64,000 nucleotides of DNA, taken from positions 1 to 64,000 of the forward strand of contig JBBQWB010000001.1 of assembly GCA_038210985.1 (NCBI GenBank). Direction: 5' to 3'. Both the position numbers and the translations under genes were made by a program. Positions 36,083-44,868 of the stretch are shown here, one piece after another (position 1 is the stretch's first letter; each line of letters starts with the position of its first letter). The DNA is from JAQUGA01 sp038210985 (lineage in GTDB: Bacteria; Bacteroidota; Bacteroidia; Bacteroidales; WCHB1-69). A model generated the notes under the pieces. The model was not told the DNA's origin and did no database searches. It was given only the letters and a program-made list of their open reading frames with translations.

Positions 36083-38293
36083 ATGACTAAAATTAATTCA
36101 AAAGAATTGCATGTAATGCTCGAAAAGTTTTTTGGCTTTAAGAGTTTTAAGGGCAATCAAGAATCTGTTATTTTGAGTTTACTTGAAGGCAAGGATACTT
36201 TTGTTATTATGCCAACAGGAGGGGGGAAGTCGCTTTGCTATCAATTGCCGGCATTAATGCTCGAAGGAACAGCAATTATCATATCGCCCTTAATTGCATT
36301 AATGAAAAATCAGGTGGATGCATTGCGCAATTATGGTTCTGAAGTGGGTATTGCACATGTTTTAAATTCCTCATTGACAAAAAGTGAGATTAAACAAGTA
36401 AAGCTAGATATTACTTCTAAAAAAACCAAGTTATTGTATGTTGCCCCCGAAACTTTAACGAAAGAAGAAAATATTGTCTTTTTTAAGAATATACATATCT
36501 CTTTTTATGCTATCGACGAGGCTCATTGTATCTCGGAATGGGGACATGATTTTCGACCTGAGTATCGACGCATCCGTCCAATTGTGGAAGGAATTGGGCA
36601 AGATGTGCCAATTATGGCATTAACAGCCACAGCAACTCCAAAAGTTCAACATGATATTCAAAAAAATTTAACGATGATGGAGGCTGTTGTATATAAATCC
36701 TCTTTCAATCGTCCAAATTTATATTACGAAGTAAGACCAAAGCCTAAAAACAGAGAAGATATTGAACGAGAAATTGTACGATTTATTCGAAACAATTCTG
36801 GAAAATCAGGTATAATATATTGTATGAGTCGCAAGCAAGTGGAAGAGCTTGCCGAAACTTTGCAAATAAACAATATAAAAGCTTTACCATATCATGCAGG
36901 TTTAGACTCAGCTACCCGAGTGAAAAATCAGGATATGTTTTTAATGGAAGAAGCCAACATAATTGTTGCCACCATTGCTTTTGGAATGGGAATCGATAAA
37001 CCAGATGTTCGTTTTGTGATTCACTACGATATGCCCAAAAGTTTGGAGGGATATTACCAAGAAACTGGTCGTTCGGGTCGCGACGATGGAGAAGGTTTAT
37101 GCGTTGCATTTTACGATTATGAAGACATCGCAAAAATTGAAAAGTTTTTAAAAAATAAAACGGTTAACGAACAGGAAATTGCAAAACAACTCCTTTCCGA
37201 AACCATTGCTTATGCCGAATCTTCGGTTTGTCGCCGAGTACTTTTACTGCATTATTTCGGAGAAGTTTACACCGAAGATAATTGCGGAAACTGCGACAAC
37301 TGTCTGCATCCAAAACAAAAATTCGATGGTCAAGAACAGGTGCAAATGGCAATTGAATTAGTTAAAGAAACAAAACAGCAATTTAAAGAAAAACATTTAG
37401 TCCAAGTTATTGTTGGCAAGGCTACTCCTACTATTAAACAATACAAACATAACGACCTAAAATTATTTGGCGAAGGTGGCGAGTTTGACGAACGTTTTTG
37501 GGGTGGAGTATATCGCCAAGCCTTAATTGAAGAGTTGATTGTCAAAGATATTGAAAACTACGGTATTTTGAAAATGACACCAAAAGGGGAGCGTTTTTTA
37601 AAAAAATCGTATCCTGTTATGTTGGTTAAAGATCATGATCCCGAATCGGAAGACGACGATATTATCGAAGATATTGCTGGTGGACCAAAAGGTGGTGCGG
37701 TAGATAAAATTCTATTTTCTCTGCTGAAAGATTTACGAAAAGATATTTCTAGAAAAGAAAATTTACCTCCATTTGTTATTTTTCAAGACACTTCTCTCGA
37801 AGATATGTGTATCCAATATCCAACTACTCTGGAAGAGATGACGCAAATTATTGGAGTTGGACAAGGAAAAGCCCAAAAATATGCTACGCCATTTGTTAGT
37901 TTGATTAAAAAGCATGTGGAGGAAAACGAAATTGAACGTCCTCAAGATTTAATTGTAAAATCTGTTGTTAATAAATCGGCTCTAAAAGTGTTTATAATAC
38001 AAAGTATCGACCGTAAGCTTGCCCTTGAAGATATTGCACAATCAAAAAGCATCCCTGTAAATGAGCTTATAACCGAAATTGAAAGCATCGTTTCGTCGGG
38101 TACTAAAATCGACATAAACTATTATTTAAAAGAATACATCGACCCTTATCATGTGGAAGAAATTTATGAATACTTCCGTGAGGCTGAAACCGATTCCATC
38201 GATAAAGCCATAATAGAACTAGGTGAAGATGAGTACACCGAAGAAGAAATTCGATTGATTAGAATAAAATTTTTCTCAGAATTAGGTAATTAA
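36083..38293 (+). CDS. recQ: ATP-dependent DNA helicase RecQ
   Basis: This 736-residue RecQ unwinds DNA 3'-5' in recombination and fork repair. The helicase core shows Walker A (MPTGGGKSLCYQLPA), the DEAH box in AIDEAHCISEWGHDFRPEY, TATATPKV and QETGRSGRDDG. The RecQ-Ct zinc-binding cysteines lie at about residues 385-415 (CGNCDNC), followed by the winged helix and an HRDC domain near 530-610. The remaining 120 or so residues form the C-terminal extension usual in Bacteroidota RecQ. It is complete. Confidence 0.96.
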   Translation: MTKINSKELHVMLEKFFGFKSFKGNQESVILSLLEGKDTFVIMPTGGGKSLCYQLPALMLEGTAIIISPLIALMKNQVDALRNYGSEVGIAHVLNSSLTKSEIKQVKLDITSKKTKLLYVAPETLTKEENIVFFKNIHISFYAIDEAHCISEWGHDFRPEYRRIRPIVEGIGQDVPIMALTATATPKVQHDIQKNLTMMEAVVYKSSFNRPNLYYEVRPKPKNREDIEREIVRFIRNNSGKSGIIYCMSRKQVEELAETLQINNIKALPYHAGLDSATRVKNQDMFLMEEANIIVATIAFGMGIDKPDVRFVIHYDMPKSLEGYYQETGRSGRDDGEGLCVAFYDYEDIAKIEKFLKNKTVNEQEIAKQLLSETIAYAESSVCRRVLLLHYFGEVYTEDNCGNCDNCLHPKQKFDGQEQVQMAIELVKETKQQFKEKHLVQVIVGKATPTIKQYKHNDLKLFGEGGEFDERFWGGVYRQALIEELIVKDIENYGILKMTPKGERFLKKSYPVMLVKDHDPESEDDDIIEDIAGGPKGGAVDKILFSLLKDLRKDISRKENLPPFVIFQDTSLEDMCIQYPTTLEEMTQIIGVGQGKAQKYATPFVSLIKKHVEENEIERPQDLIVKSVVNKSALKVFIIQSIDRKLALEDIAQSKSIPVNELITEIESIVSSGTKIDINYYLKEYIDPYHVEEIYEYFREAETDSIDKAIIELGEDEYTEEEIRLIRIKFFSELGN

Positions 38294-38306
38294 TTTAATT
38301 AAAAAT

Positions 38307-39014
38307 ATGGAAAACGAATTTGACCAAACTCAAAACGAACCTATTGAAGAAAAAACATCAATAGTTGAAGAGAAACCGATTGAAAATAAAAAAAATAAAT
38401 GCTCAAAAGGGACTATTTTTACAAAAATAAATTTTTATGTCAATATCCTTATTCTTGTCCTTTTGATAGTGTTGTTTTTCACTCATCATGGTTCAAAACA
38501 AGGAGCTTCGCAAAATAGTTTTCCAGAGGGAAACAGCTCATCTAAAATAGCTTTTTTAAACACCGACACCGTTTTTAGTAATTACCTAATGGTAAAAGAT
38601 CTTCAAGAAGATTTGAATGCTAAAAAAACAAAGCTCGAAAATGAAGTTATGAACGTGCAAAAATCTTTTCAAACAAAGTTAACGAACTATCAAAGCAATG
38701 TTCAAAACAATCGAATTACATACGACCAAGCTCAGGCTGCCGAAAAAAAACTAATGAAAGAAAGAGACGATATTGTTGCATTAAGCGACCGTTATTCAAA
38801 CGATATTTCGGCTTTAGAATTTCAAATTCATCAACAAATAACCGATTCAATAATAAATTTCACTACTCGCTACAACAAAAATTACAATGCTGATTATATT
38901 CTAGGATATACTAAAGGTGGAGGAATACTTGTTGCAAATCCAAAGTTTGAAGTTACAATGGATATTTTGAAAGGATTAAACGAAGAGTACGAAAAAACAA
39001 AAAAAACAAAATAA
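38307..39014 (+). CDS. OmpH/Skp-like periplasmic protein with N-terminal membrane anchor
   Basis: This 235-residue protein has a charged, Glu/Lys-rich cytoplasmic N-terminus (about 35 residues), one membrane helix near 45-62 and a periplasmic domain. That domain begins SKIAFLNTDTVFSNYLMVKDL and continues into a long coiled coil, the pattern of OmpH/Skp chaperones of outer-membrane proteins. The uncleaved anchor differs from the free Skp of proteobacteria. It starts 13 bp after recQ, with a lipoprotein gene 3 bp downstream. Confidence 0.78.
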   Translation: MENEFDQTQNEPIEEKTSIVEEKPIENKKNKCSKGTIFTKINFYVNILILVLLIVLFFTHHGSKQGASQNSFPEGNSSSKIAFLNTDTVFSNYLMVKDLQEDLNAKKTKLENEVMNVQKSFQTKLTNYQSNVQNNRITYDQAQAAEKKLMKERDDIVALSDRYSNDISALEFQIHQQITDSIINFTTRYNKNYNADYILGYTKGGGILVANPKFEVTMDILKGLNEEYEKTKKTK

Positions 39015-39017
39015 AGG

Positions 39018-39458
39018 ATGCGTAAAAAGTATTTATTATTAGTGCTTTGCAGTATTTTCTTGCTTACAGCATGTAAATCTAAGCTCGAAAAAGTTGTTGA
39101 AAAATCTTTTCCTAACGGAAAACCTGAAATTGAAAAATATTATTCAAGCGAGGGTGATAAAAAGGTTTTAGCAAAAGAAATAGTTTATTGGCCTAGTGAA
39201 AAGAAAAAAATTGAAGGCTCCTATAAAAACGACCAAAGAGATGGTAAATGGACAGCTTGGTTCGAAAATGGAAATAAATGGAGCGAGGGAAATTACATAA
39301 ACGGAATTGACGATGGCGAAAAATCCGTTTGGTATGAAAACGGACAGGTTTTTTATAAAGGACAGTTTAAAATGGGAATCAAAGTTGGCATTTGGAAAAT
39401 TTACAACGAAACAGGTAAGTTAACCCAAGAAATAAACTACGACAAAGCGCAAAATTAA
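39018..39458 (+). CDS. Lipoprotein with MORN/YwqK-type repeats
   Basis: This 146-residue protein has a lipoprotein signal peptide with the lipobox LTAC (cysteine near residue 19). The mature part has repeated units such as EGSYKNDQRDGKWTAWFENG, then NKWSEGNYINGIDDGEKSVW and VFYKGQFKMGIKVGIWKIY, the MORN-like repeats of the YwqK family. The family name includes an antitoxin label that has little bearing here; a membrane-attached structural or binding role is as likely. It sits 3 bp after the Skp-like gene. Confidence 0.8.
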   Translation: MRKKYLLLVLCSIFLLTACKSKLEKVVEKSFPNGKPEIEKYYSSEGDKKVLAKEIVYWPSEKKKIEGSYKNDQRDGKWTAWFENGNKWSEGNYINGIDDGEKSVWYENGQVFYKGQFKMGIKVGIWKIYNETGKLTQEINYDKAQN

Positions 39459-39520
39459 TAATATTATTTTGAAATTAATTTCGATTCATTTTCCCATAAT
39501 ACATGTGAAAATGCAATATA

Positions 39521-39553
39521 TTTGTGTCCTTTAGGATAAAAAAACTACTTTTG
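39521..39553 (+). promoter_or_regulatory. Promoter of gltX
   Basis: TTTG (39521-39524), a 21-bp gap and TACTTTTG (39546-39553) match the Bacteroidota consensus. It lies 31 bp ahead of the gltX ATG. Confidence 0.7.
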
Positions 39554-39583
39554 CACTTCTTTAATAAATAAAAGCAATTTAAT

Positions 39584-41110
39584 ATGTCTTCAAAAGTTCG
39601 TGTTCGCTTTGCCCCAAGTCCTACGGGTCCATTACACATTGGAGGTGTTCGCACTGCATTATATAATTACCTTTTTGCCCGAAAATTGGGTGGCGAATTT
39701 ATCCTCCGTATCGAAGATACCGACCAAACTAGATTTGTAGAAGGTGCCGAAAAATACATTATTGAGTCGCTTTCGTGGCTTGGTGTAAAGTTCGATGAAG
39801 GCGTTCATATTGGCGGAAAACACGAACCTTATCGCCAATCTGATAGAAAGGGAATATATAAACAATATGCCGAAAATTTATTGCAAAACGGATTGGCATA
39901 TTACGCTTTCGATTCTTCTGAGGAATTAGATTTACTTAGAAAAGAAGCAGAAGCAAATAAAAAAGCGTTCCAATACGACTCAAAAACTCGATTGAATTTA
40001 AAAAACTCACTTTGTTTCTCAAAAGAGGAAACCGAGAAAATTTTAAAATCAAATTCGCCATACGTTATTAGAATAAAAATGCCAGAGAATGAGGAAATTC
40101 AATTGAATGACTTAATTCGAGGGAATGTAAAAGTAAATTCTTCGACTATAGATGACAAAGTGTTGTTTAAATCGGATGGAATGCCAACGTATCATTTAGC
40201 AAATGTAGTGGACGATTATTTAATGAAAATCACGCACGTAATTCGAGGCGAAGAATGGTTGCCATCGGCTCCATTGCATGTTTTTTTATACAGAAGTTTG
40301 GGATGGGAATCGTCCATGCCACAATTTGCTCATTTGCCATTATTGCTTAAACCCGATGGAAACGGAAAACTGTCAAAACGAGATGGCGACAGATTGGGAT
40401 TTCCAGTTTTTCCTACCGAATGGAAAGATCCAAAAACAGGCGAAATTAGTTCGGGATACCGCGAAAGTGGCTACTTTCCTGAAGCAGTTGTTAATATATT
40501 GGTGCTTCTAGGTTGGAATTCAGGGCTGGAAAAAGAGGTGTTTAGCATGAACGAACTTATTGATATTTTCTCCATTGAGCGAATTAGTAAGTCGGGAGCT
40601 AAATTCGATATCGAAAAAGCTCGATGGTTTAACCATCAATATTTAATAGCTAAAAGCAATGCAGAGTTATCAAAACTTCTTCTTCCTGTTTTTGAACAAA
40701 ACGGAATTATAACTACAATTGAGAAACTCGAAAAAGTGGTTTCACTTACTAAAGAGCGTTGTTCCTTTTTAAAAGATTTTTATAATCAAAGTAATTTTTT
40801 CTTTGAAGCACCAATCGAATACGACGAAGCCGTTATTAAAAAACGATGGAATTCGGATGCTCCCGCACAATTAAGAGCAATCTCCGCAATTATTAGCTCG
40901 GTTAAGCCATTTGATAAGTCCATAGCCCATGATTTGGTGATGGAGTATATTCAAAAAAATGGATATAATACTGGAGCAGTAATGAATTGCCTAAGGTTAT
41001 CAATTGTTGGTGCTGCTAAAGGTCCCGATTTATTTGAAATTATTGATTTTATTGGTGTGGATGAAACAAATTCTCGCATCAAGAAAGCTATTTCAATAAT
41101 TACCAAATGA
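39584..41110 (+). CDS. gltX: Glutamyl-tRNA synthetase
   Basis: This 508-residue class I aminoacyl-tRNA synthetase charges tRNA-Glu. The HIGH signature appears as PSPTGPLHIGGVRTALYNYL at the N-terminus, and the KMSKS loop as KLSKRDGD near residue 265. The anticodon-binding C-terminal domain is complete. It ends in ATGA (41107-41110), overlapping the start of the EamA transporter gene, which is therefore translationally coupled to it. Confidence 0.97.
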   Translation: MSSKVRVRFAPSPTGPLHIGGVRTALYNYLFARKLGGEFILRIEDTDQTRFVEGAEKYIIESLSWLGVKFDEGVHIGGKHEPYRQSDRKGIYKQYAENLLQNGLAYYAFDSSEELDLLRKEAEANKKAFQYDSKTRLNLKNSLCFSKEETEKILKSNSPYVIRIKMPENEEIQLNDLIRGNVKVNSSTIDDKVLFKSDGMPTYHLANVVDDYLMKITHVIRGEEWLPSAPLHVFLYRSLGWESSMPQFAHLPLLLKPDGNGKLSKRDGDRLGFPVFPTEWKDPKTGEISSGYRESGYFPEAVVNILVLLGWNSGLEKEVFSMNELIDIFSIERISKSGAKFDIEKARWFNHQYLIAKSNAELSKLLLPVFEQNGIITTIEKLEKVVSLTKERCSFLKDFYNQSNFFFEAPIEYDEAVIKKRWNSDAPAQLRAISAIISSVKPFDKSIAHDLVMEYIQKNGYNTGAVMNCLRLSIVGAAKGPDLFEIIDFIGVDETNSRIKKAISIITK

Positions 41111-42024
41111 TACAAAGTCATTTAGGAGAAGTATATGCAATAATAACAGCAGTATTTTGGACATTTACTGCATTGGCTTTTACGTCAGCTGGAAAAAAAA
41201 TTGGCTCACTACCAGTTAATTTTTGGCGACTAATAGTTGGTTTATCTTTTTTGTTTATTTGGTGTTTTTTTACGCTCGACAATGTACTTCCGATAAATGT
41301 TCCACTAAATTCATGGTTTTGGCTTTTTACGTCAGGCTTTATTGGAGTTTTTGTTGGCGATCTTTTTCTGTTCAAATCATTCACCATTACCGGACCACGC
41401 GTGGCTTTGCTAATGATGACCTTATCTCCACCTATGGCTGGAGGTTTAAGCTATTTATTTTTAAACGAAACGATGAGCTCTATGGCAATTGTAGCCATGA
41501 CTATGGGTTTATTTGGTATTGGCTTAGTCATCTTTAGTAAAAAAGAACAAACAATTGGAGAAGTTAAAAAACGAAAAATAGGTCTTAGATACTCCTCTAA
41601 AGGACTTTTTTATTCTTTTATTGGAGCTGTTTGTCAAGCTTCGGGATTGGTGATGAGTAAAGCAGGGTTAAATGACAATGTATCTCCTTTTCATGCTACT
41701 CAAATTCGCCTTTTTGCAGGTATTTTTGGCTTTGTAATCTTAATTACTTATTTAAAACGGTGGAAGCCTGTTCTATCTTCTGTAAAAAATCATAGTGCAT
41801 TTGCTACATTATCGTTGGGTGCTTTTTTTGGCCCTTTTTTAGGAATTAGCTTTTCAATGCTTGCTATTACGTATGCAAATCCAGGAATCGTTCAAACCAT
41901 AACTTCGGTTAATCCAATTTTAATTATTCCATTTTCCGTTTTCCTATTTAAGGAAAAAGTAAAAATTACCGAAATAATAGGTGCAGTAATAGCTGTTATT
42001 GGAGTTTCTTTGTTTTTTCTATAA
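41107..42024 (+). CDS. EamA/DMT-superfamily transporter
   Basis: This 305-residue inner-membrane protein has ten predicted helices arranged as two EamA repeats of about 140 residues; the second begins near GLFYSFIGAVCQASGL. Residues such as FWRLIVGLSF and PILIIPFSVFLFKEK are typical of DMT metabolite exporters. The substrate is unknown. Its ATG overlaps the gltX stop, a pairing that appears positional rather than functional. Confidence 0.85.
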   Translation: MIQSHLGEVYAIITAVFWTFTALAFTSAGKKIGSLPVNFWRLIVGLSFLFIWCFFTLDNVLPINVPLNSWFWLFTSGFIGVFVGDLFLFKSFTITGPRVALLMMTLSPPMAGGLSYLFLNETMSSMAIVAMTMGLFGIGLVIFSKKEQTIGEVKKRKIGLRYSSKGLFYSFIGAVCQASGLVMSKAGLNDNVSPFHATQIRLFAGIFGFVILITYLKRWKPVLSSVKNHSAFATLSLGAFFGPFLGISFSMLAITYANPGIVQTITSVNPILIIPFSVFLFKEKVKITEIIGAVIAVIGVSLFFL

Positions 42025-42134
42025 AACTCGTTTTAAAAACCCTAAAAAATACTTGCTGTATTATAATTTTCATATTACTTTGTAGTTATATTGTTTGTTA
42101 AGTTACTTTTTGTTTACTTTGTAAAAAATTACTT

Positions 42135-43157
42135 TTGAAAAAAAATCTTGCAAACCTCTTAAAATCCTCAATATTCCTAAGTATAGGATTGTTTTTCGTG
42201 TGGATTTTTGTTCGTAAACTAACGTCCGAACAAATTGATGAAATATTTTTATCGGTAAAAAATGCAAACTATTGGTGGCTTTCTCTTACCTTTTTAATTG
42301 GTTTGGTTAGTCACTTTGCACGAGCTTATCGCTCCATTTTAATGCTAAAACCAATGGGATATAATCCAAGTTTTCGAAATTCCTTTTTTGCCGTTATGGT
42401 TGGGTATTTTGCAAATTTGGCATTACCTCGTTTAGGAGAGGTGTTACGTTGCTCGTTTTTAATGAAATACGAAAAAATACCTTTCCAAAAATCATTTGGG
42501 ACTATCATTGCCGAACGTGCATTAGATTTAGTGATTTTTGTTCTACTTTTTATTACTGGACTCATCATCGAATTCGACCGATTATATGGTTATTTTCAGC
42601 AAAATGTTCTCAGCCCAATGCAAAATAAAGTAGAAAATGTTTTAGGCAACATTGGGTTATATATAATATTTGGAATTGGATTTTTAGTACTGATTTTTAT
42701 TTTCATTTATCGCAAAAGGCTGAATAATCTTTCCGTTTTTATTAAATTCAAATCTATATTTTGGGGTTTTATTGAAGGAATTACTTCCGTTACTAGAATA
42801 AAACAACCTATTTTATTTATTATATTGACAATTGCAATTTGGGGGTCATACTTTTCAATGACTTTAGTTGCATTTTATGCCTTCGATGGTTTGTCGCATT
42901 TACCTGTTTCGGCAGCTTTTTCGTGCTTTAATTTTGGAACTATCGCATTTATGCTCGTTCAAGGCGGTATTGGTATTTATCCTGCAATTATTGCCGAAAT
43001 TTTAAAACTCTACGATGCTCCATTTATTGTTGCTTATGCTGCTGGCTGGGTGGGTTGGAGTATTCAAACCATTACCATAATTATACTAGGACTGCTTTCA
43101 ATAATCATGGCCTCATTAACAAAAAACAAGAATGGATCATCAGACATCGATAAATAA
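42135..43157 (+). CDS. UPF0104/LPG-synthase-like integral membrane protein
   Basis: This 340-residue protein has about eight helices and the pattern of the lysylphosphatidylglycerol synthase transmembrane (UPF0104/AglD) family: LVSHFARAYRSILML near residue 60, YFANLALPRLGEVLRCSFL near 100 and a GGIGIYPAIIAEIL segment near 285. Members are flippase- or transferase-like and often neighbour polysaccharide or lipid genes. The start is TTG (42135); the family start fits. However, a TACTTTTG box at 42130-42137 overlaps it, so either the box is fortuitous or initiation is unusual. It overlaps the next gene by 26 bp. Confidence 0.82.
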   Translation: MKKNLANLLKSSIFLSIGLFFVWIFVRKLTSEQIDEIFLSVKNANYWWLSLTFLIGLVSHFARAYRSILMLKPMGYNPSFRNSFFAVMVGYFANLALPRLGEVLRCSFLMKYEKIPFQKSFGTIIAERALDLVIFVLLFITGLIIEFDRLYGYFQQNVLSPMQNKVENVLGNIGLYIIFGIGFLVLIFIFIYRKRLNNLSVFIKFKSIFWGFIEGITSVTRIKQPILFIILTIAIWGSYFSMTLVAFYAFDGLSHLPVSAAFSCFNFGTIAFMLVQGGIGIYPAIIAEILKLYDAPFIVAYAAGWVGWSIQTITIIILGLLSIIMASLTKNKNGSSDIDK

Positions 43158-43623
43158 TAGAATTTATTTTAGCGAAACAATTTTACAGCAATTAGCTTTA
43201 TGGCGGTTTAAAGGAAAAAAAATCAGCTTTACAAACGGATGTTTCGACATTCTTCATATTGGACATGCCGATTATTTATCCAAAGCTGCTTCTTATGGAG
43301 ACATATTAATTGTAGGACTAAATTCGGATAATTCGGTTCGCCGAATTAAAGGCGAAAATCGTCCAATAAACCCACAAGAAGCAAGGGCTTTTCTTCTAGC
43401 TTCGTTAAGATTTGTTGATGCTGTAATTATTTTTGGCGAAGATACTCCTTACGGCATCATCAAGCTTATCCAGCCCGACTTTTTGATTAAAGGAAACGAT
43501 TATAAGCCCGAAGAGATTGTTGGTTATGATATAGTTAAAGCAAACGGTGGAGAGGTTATTACGATTCCTTTGGTGGAAGGTTTTTCTACTAGTTCAATTA
43601 TCGAGAAATTAAATGACAAATAA
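43132..43623 (+). CDS. hldE: D-glycero-beta-D-manno-heptose 1-phosphate adenylyltransferase
   Basis: This 163-residue cytidylyltransferase-fold enzyme corresponds to the C-terminal domain of HldE (RfaE domain II) as a stand-alone protein. It joins heptose 1-phosphate and ATP to give ADP-heptose, the donor for the heptosyltransferase at 5259. The nucleotide-binding motif is TNGCFDILHIGHADYL with the HxGH signature, and the closing EGFSTSSIIEKL is typical. Its first 26 bp overlap the UPF0104 gene. The kinase half (HldE domain I) is not in the window. Confidence 0.92.
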   Translation: MDHQTSINNRIYFSETILQQLALWRFKGKKISFTNGCFDILHIGHADYLSKAASYGDILIVGLNSDNSVRRIKGENRPINPQEARAFLLASLRFVDAVIIFGEDTPYGIIKLIQPDFLIKGNDYKPEEIVGYDIVKANGGEVITIPLVEGFSTSSIIEKLNDK

Positions 43624-43637
43624 TTAATACAAAAAAC

Positions 43638-43985
43638 ATGTCGAATGAAAATCCTTCGTGGGTGGATAGCCTTCCAGTAGCAATTACCGTTTGCGACATA
43701 AACGGGAATGTAATTGCAATGAACACAAAATCGAGAAAAACCTTCGAAAAATGGGGCGGTGAAGCCATAATTGGAAACTCCTTAATGCCATGTCATTCAG
43801 AAAAATCTCAGCACAAAATAATGGAGATGATGTTGGAAGGAAAAATGAATGCTTATACAATTGAAAAAAACGGCATTAAGAAACTAATTTATCAATGTCC
43901 TTGGTTTAAAGATGGAATTCAGGCTGGTCTTGTCGAACTTTCGCTAGAAATACCTTTAGAAATGCCTCATTTTGTCAGAAAATAA
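43638..43985 (+). CDS. Small stand-alone PAS-like domain protein
   Basis: This 115-residue protein consists of one PAS-like fold: WVDSLPVAITVCDINGNVIA, then MNTKSRKTFEKWGG and IIGNSLMPCHSEKSQHKIMEMM, followed by beta strands (NAYTIEKNGIKKLIYQCPWF). No kinase, GGDEF or DNA-binding domain is attached. The CHSE segment could hold a cofactor, but this is a guess. It starts 14 bp after hldE and is probably co-transcribed. Similar short PAS proteins occur in other anaerobes without a known job. Confidence 0.7.
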   Translation: MSNENPSWVDSLPVAITVCDINGNVIAMNTKSRKTFEKWGGEAIIGNSLMPCHSEKSQHKIMEMMLEGKMNAYTIEKNGIKKLIYQCPWFKDGIQAGLVELSLEIPLEMPHFVRK

Positions 43986-44150
43986 AATTTTCTGTACTAA
44001 AAAGTAAGACATTAAAACTTCATAAAACTTACAACTCCTGTAATTTTACTATAAATTATTGATTGTTTTTAAATTACATTAACTTTTTTCTGAAAAGTTT
44101 TATTGTTTGTAAAAATTCTTATATATTTGCCCAAAACAACTAAAGAAATT

Positions 44151-44843
44151 ATGAAACTAAAAGACATTTTAGTATTTGTTGGAGCAGTGGTATTCTTTTT
44201 ACCTTTTTTTATTTTTGATAGTGTATATCAATTTTATCTAACATTTAATACCGATCATGCTTTTTTAATGAGTTTTATAAAATTTGCTATTTTGGCAACT
44301 TTTGGCGAATCAATTGGTTCAAGAATTAAAACTGGAAACTTCATGAACAAAGGATTTGGACTAATTCCTCGTGCTGTAATTTGGGGTTTATTAGGTATTA
44401 CTATAAAAATTTCGTTTGATGTTTTTAGCGGTGGCACCTTGGTCTTCTTGTCAAAAGCAGGATTTACCGAAGCTGTCGATTTGTTTAAAAGTCCCGACTT
44501 TTCTATCGAAAAATTAGGAGTAGCATTTTGCATTAGCTTTTTTCTAAATTTGGTTTATGCACCTTTTATGATGACTACCCACAAAATCACCGACATGCAT
44601 ATTGGTCAAAATAAAGGAAAATTAAAAACATTGATTACGCCTATTAAATTTGGCAAAAATATGGCTAATTTAAACTGGAATGTTCAATGGAATTTTGTGT
44701 TTAAAAGAACCATTCCTTTCTTTTGGATTCCAATGCATACTATAACATTTATTTTGCCCGAGCATTTTAGAGTGCTTTTTGCAGCAGTTTTGGGAATTGC
44801 TCTCGGTATTATATTAGCAATAGCATCTTTAAAAAGTAAATAA
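44151..44843 (+). CDS. Mpv17/PMP22-like membrane protein
   Basis: About 230 residues with four or five hydrophobic segments. The C-terminal pattern FWIPMHTITFILPEHFRVLF resembles the W-P-x-x-x-x-x-F-x-x-P-x-x-x-R signature of eukaryotic Mpv17/PMP22 proteins. I start it at 44151 (MKLKDIL) because a TATATTTG promoter-like box at 44122-44129 lies inside the longer open frame that reaches back to 44103. A role in membrane permeability is known only for eukaryotic homologs. The aminotransferase gene follows 25 bp later. Confidence 0.65.
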   Translation: MKLKDILVFVGAVVFFLPFFIFDSVYQFYLTFNTDHAFLMSFIKFAILATFGESIGSRIKTGNFMNKGFGLIPRAVIWGLLGITIKISFDVFSGGTLVFLSKAGFTEAVDLFKSPDFSIEKLGVAFCISFFLNLVYAPFMMTTHKITDMHIGQNKGKLKTLITPIKFGKNMANLNWNVQWNFVFKRTIPFFWIPMHTITFILPEHFRVLFAAVLGIALGIILAIASLKSK

Positions 44844-44868
44844 TTTTGAAATCAAGAAACTTTATTAT

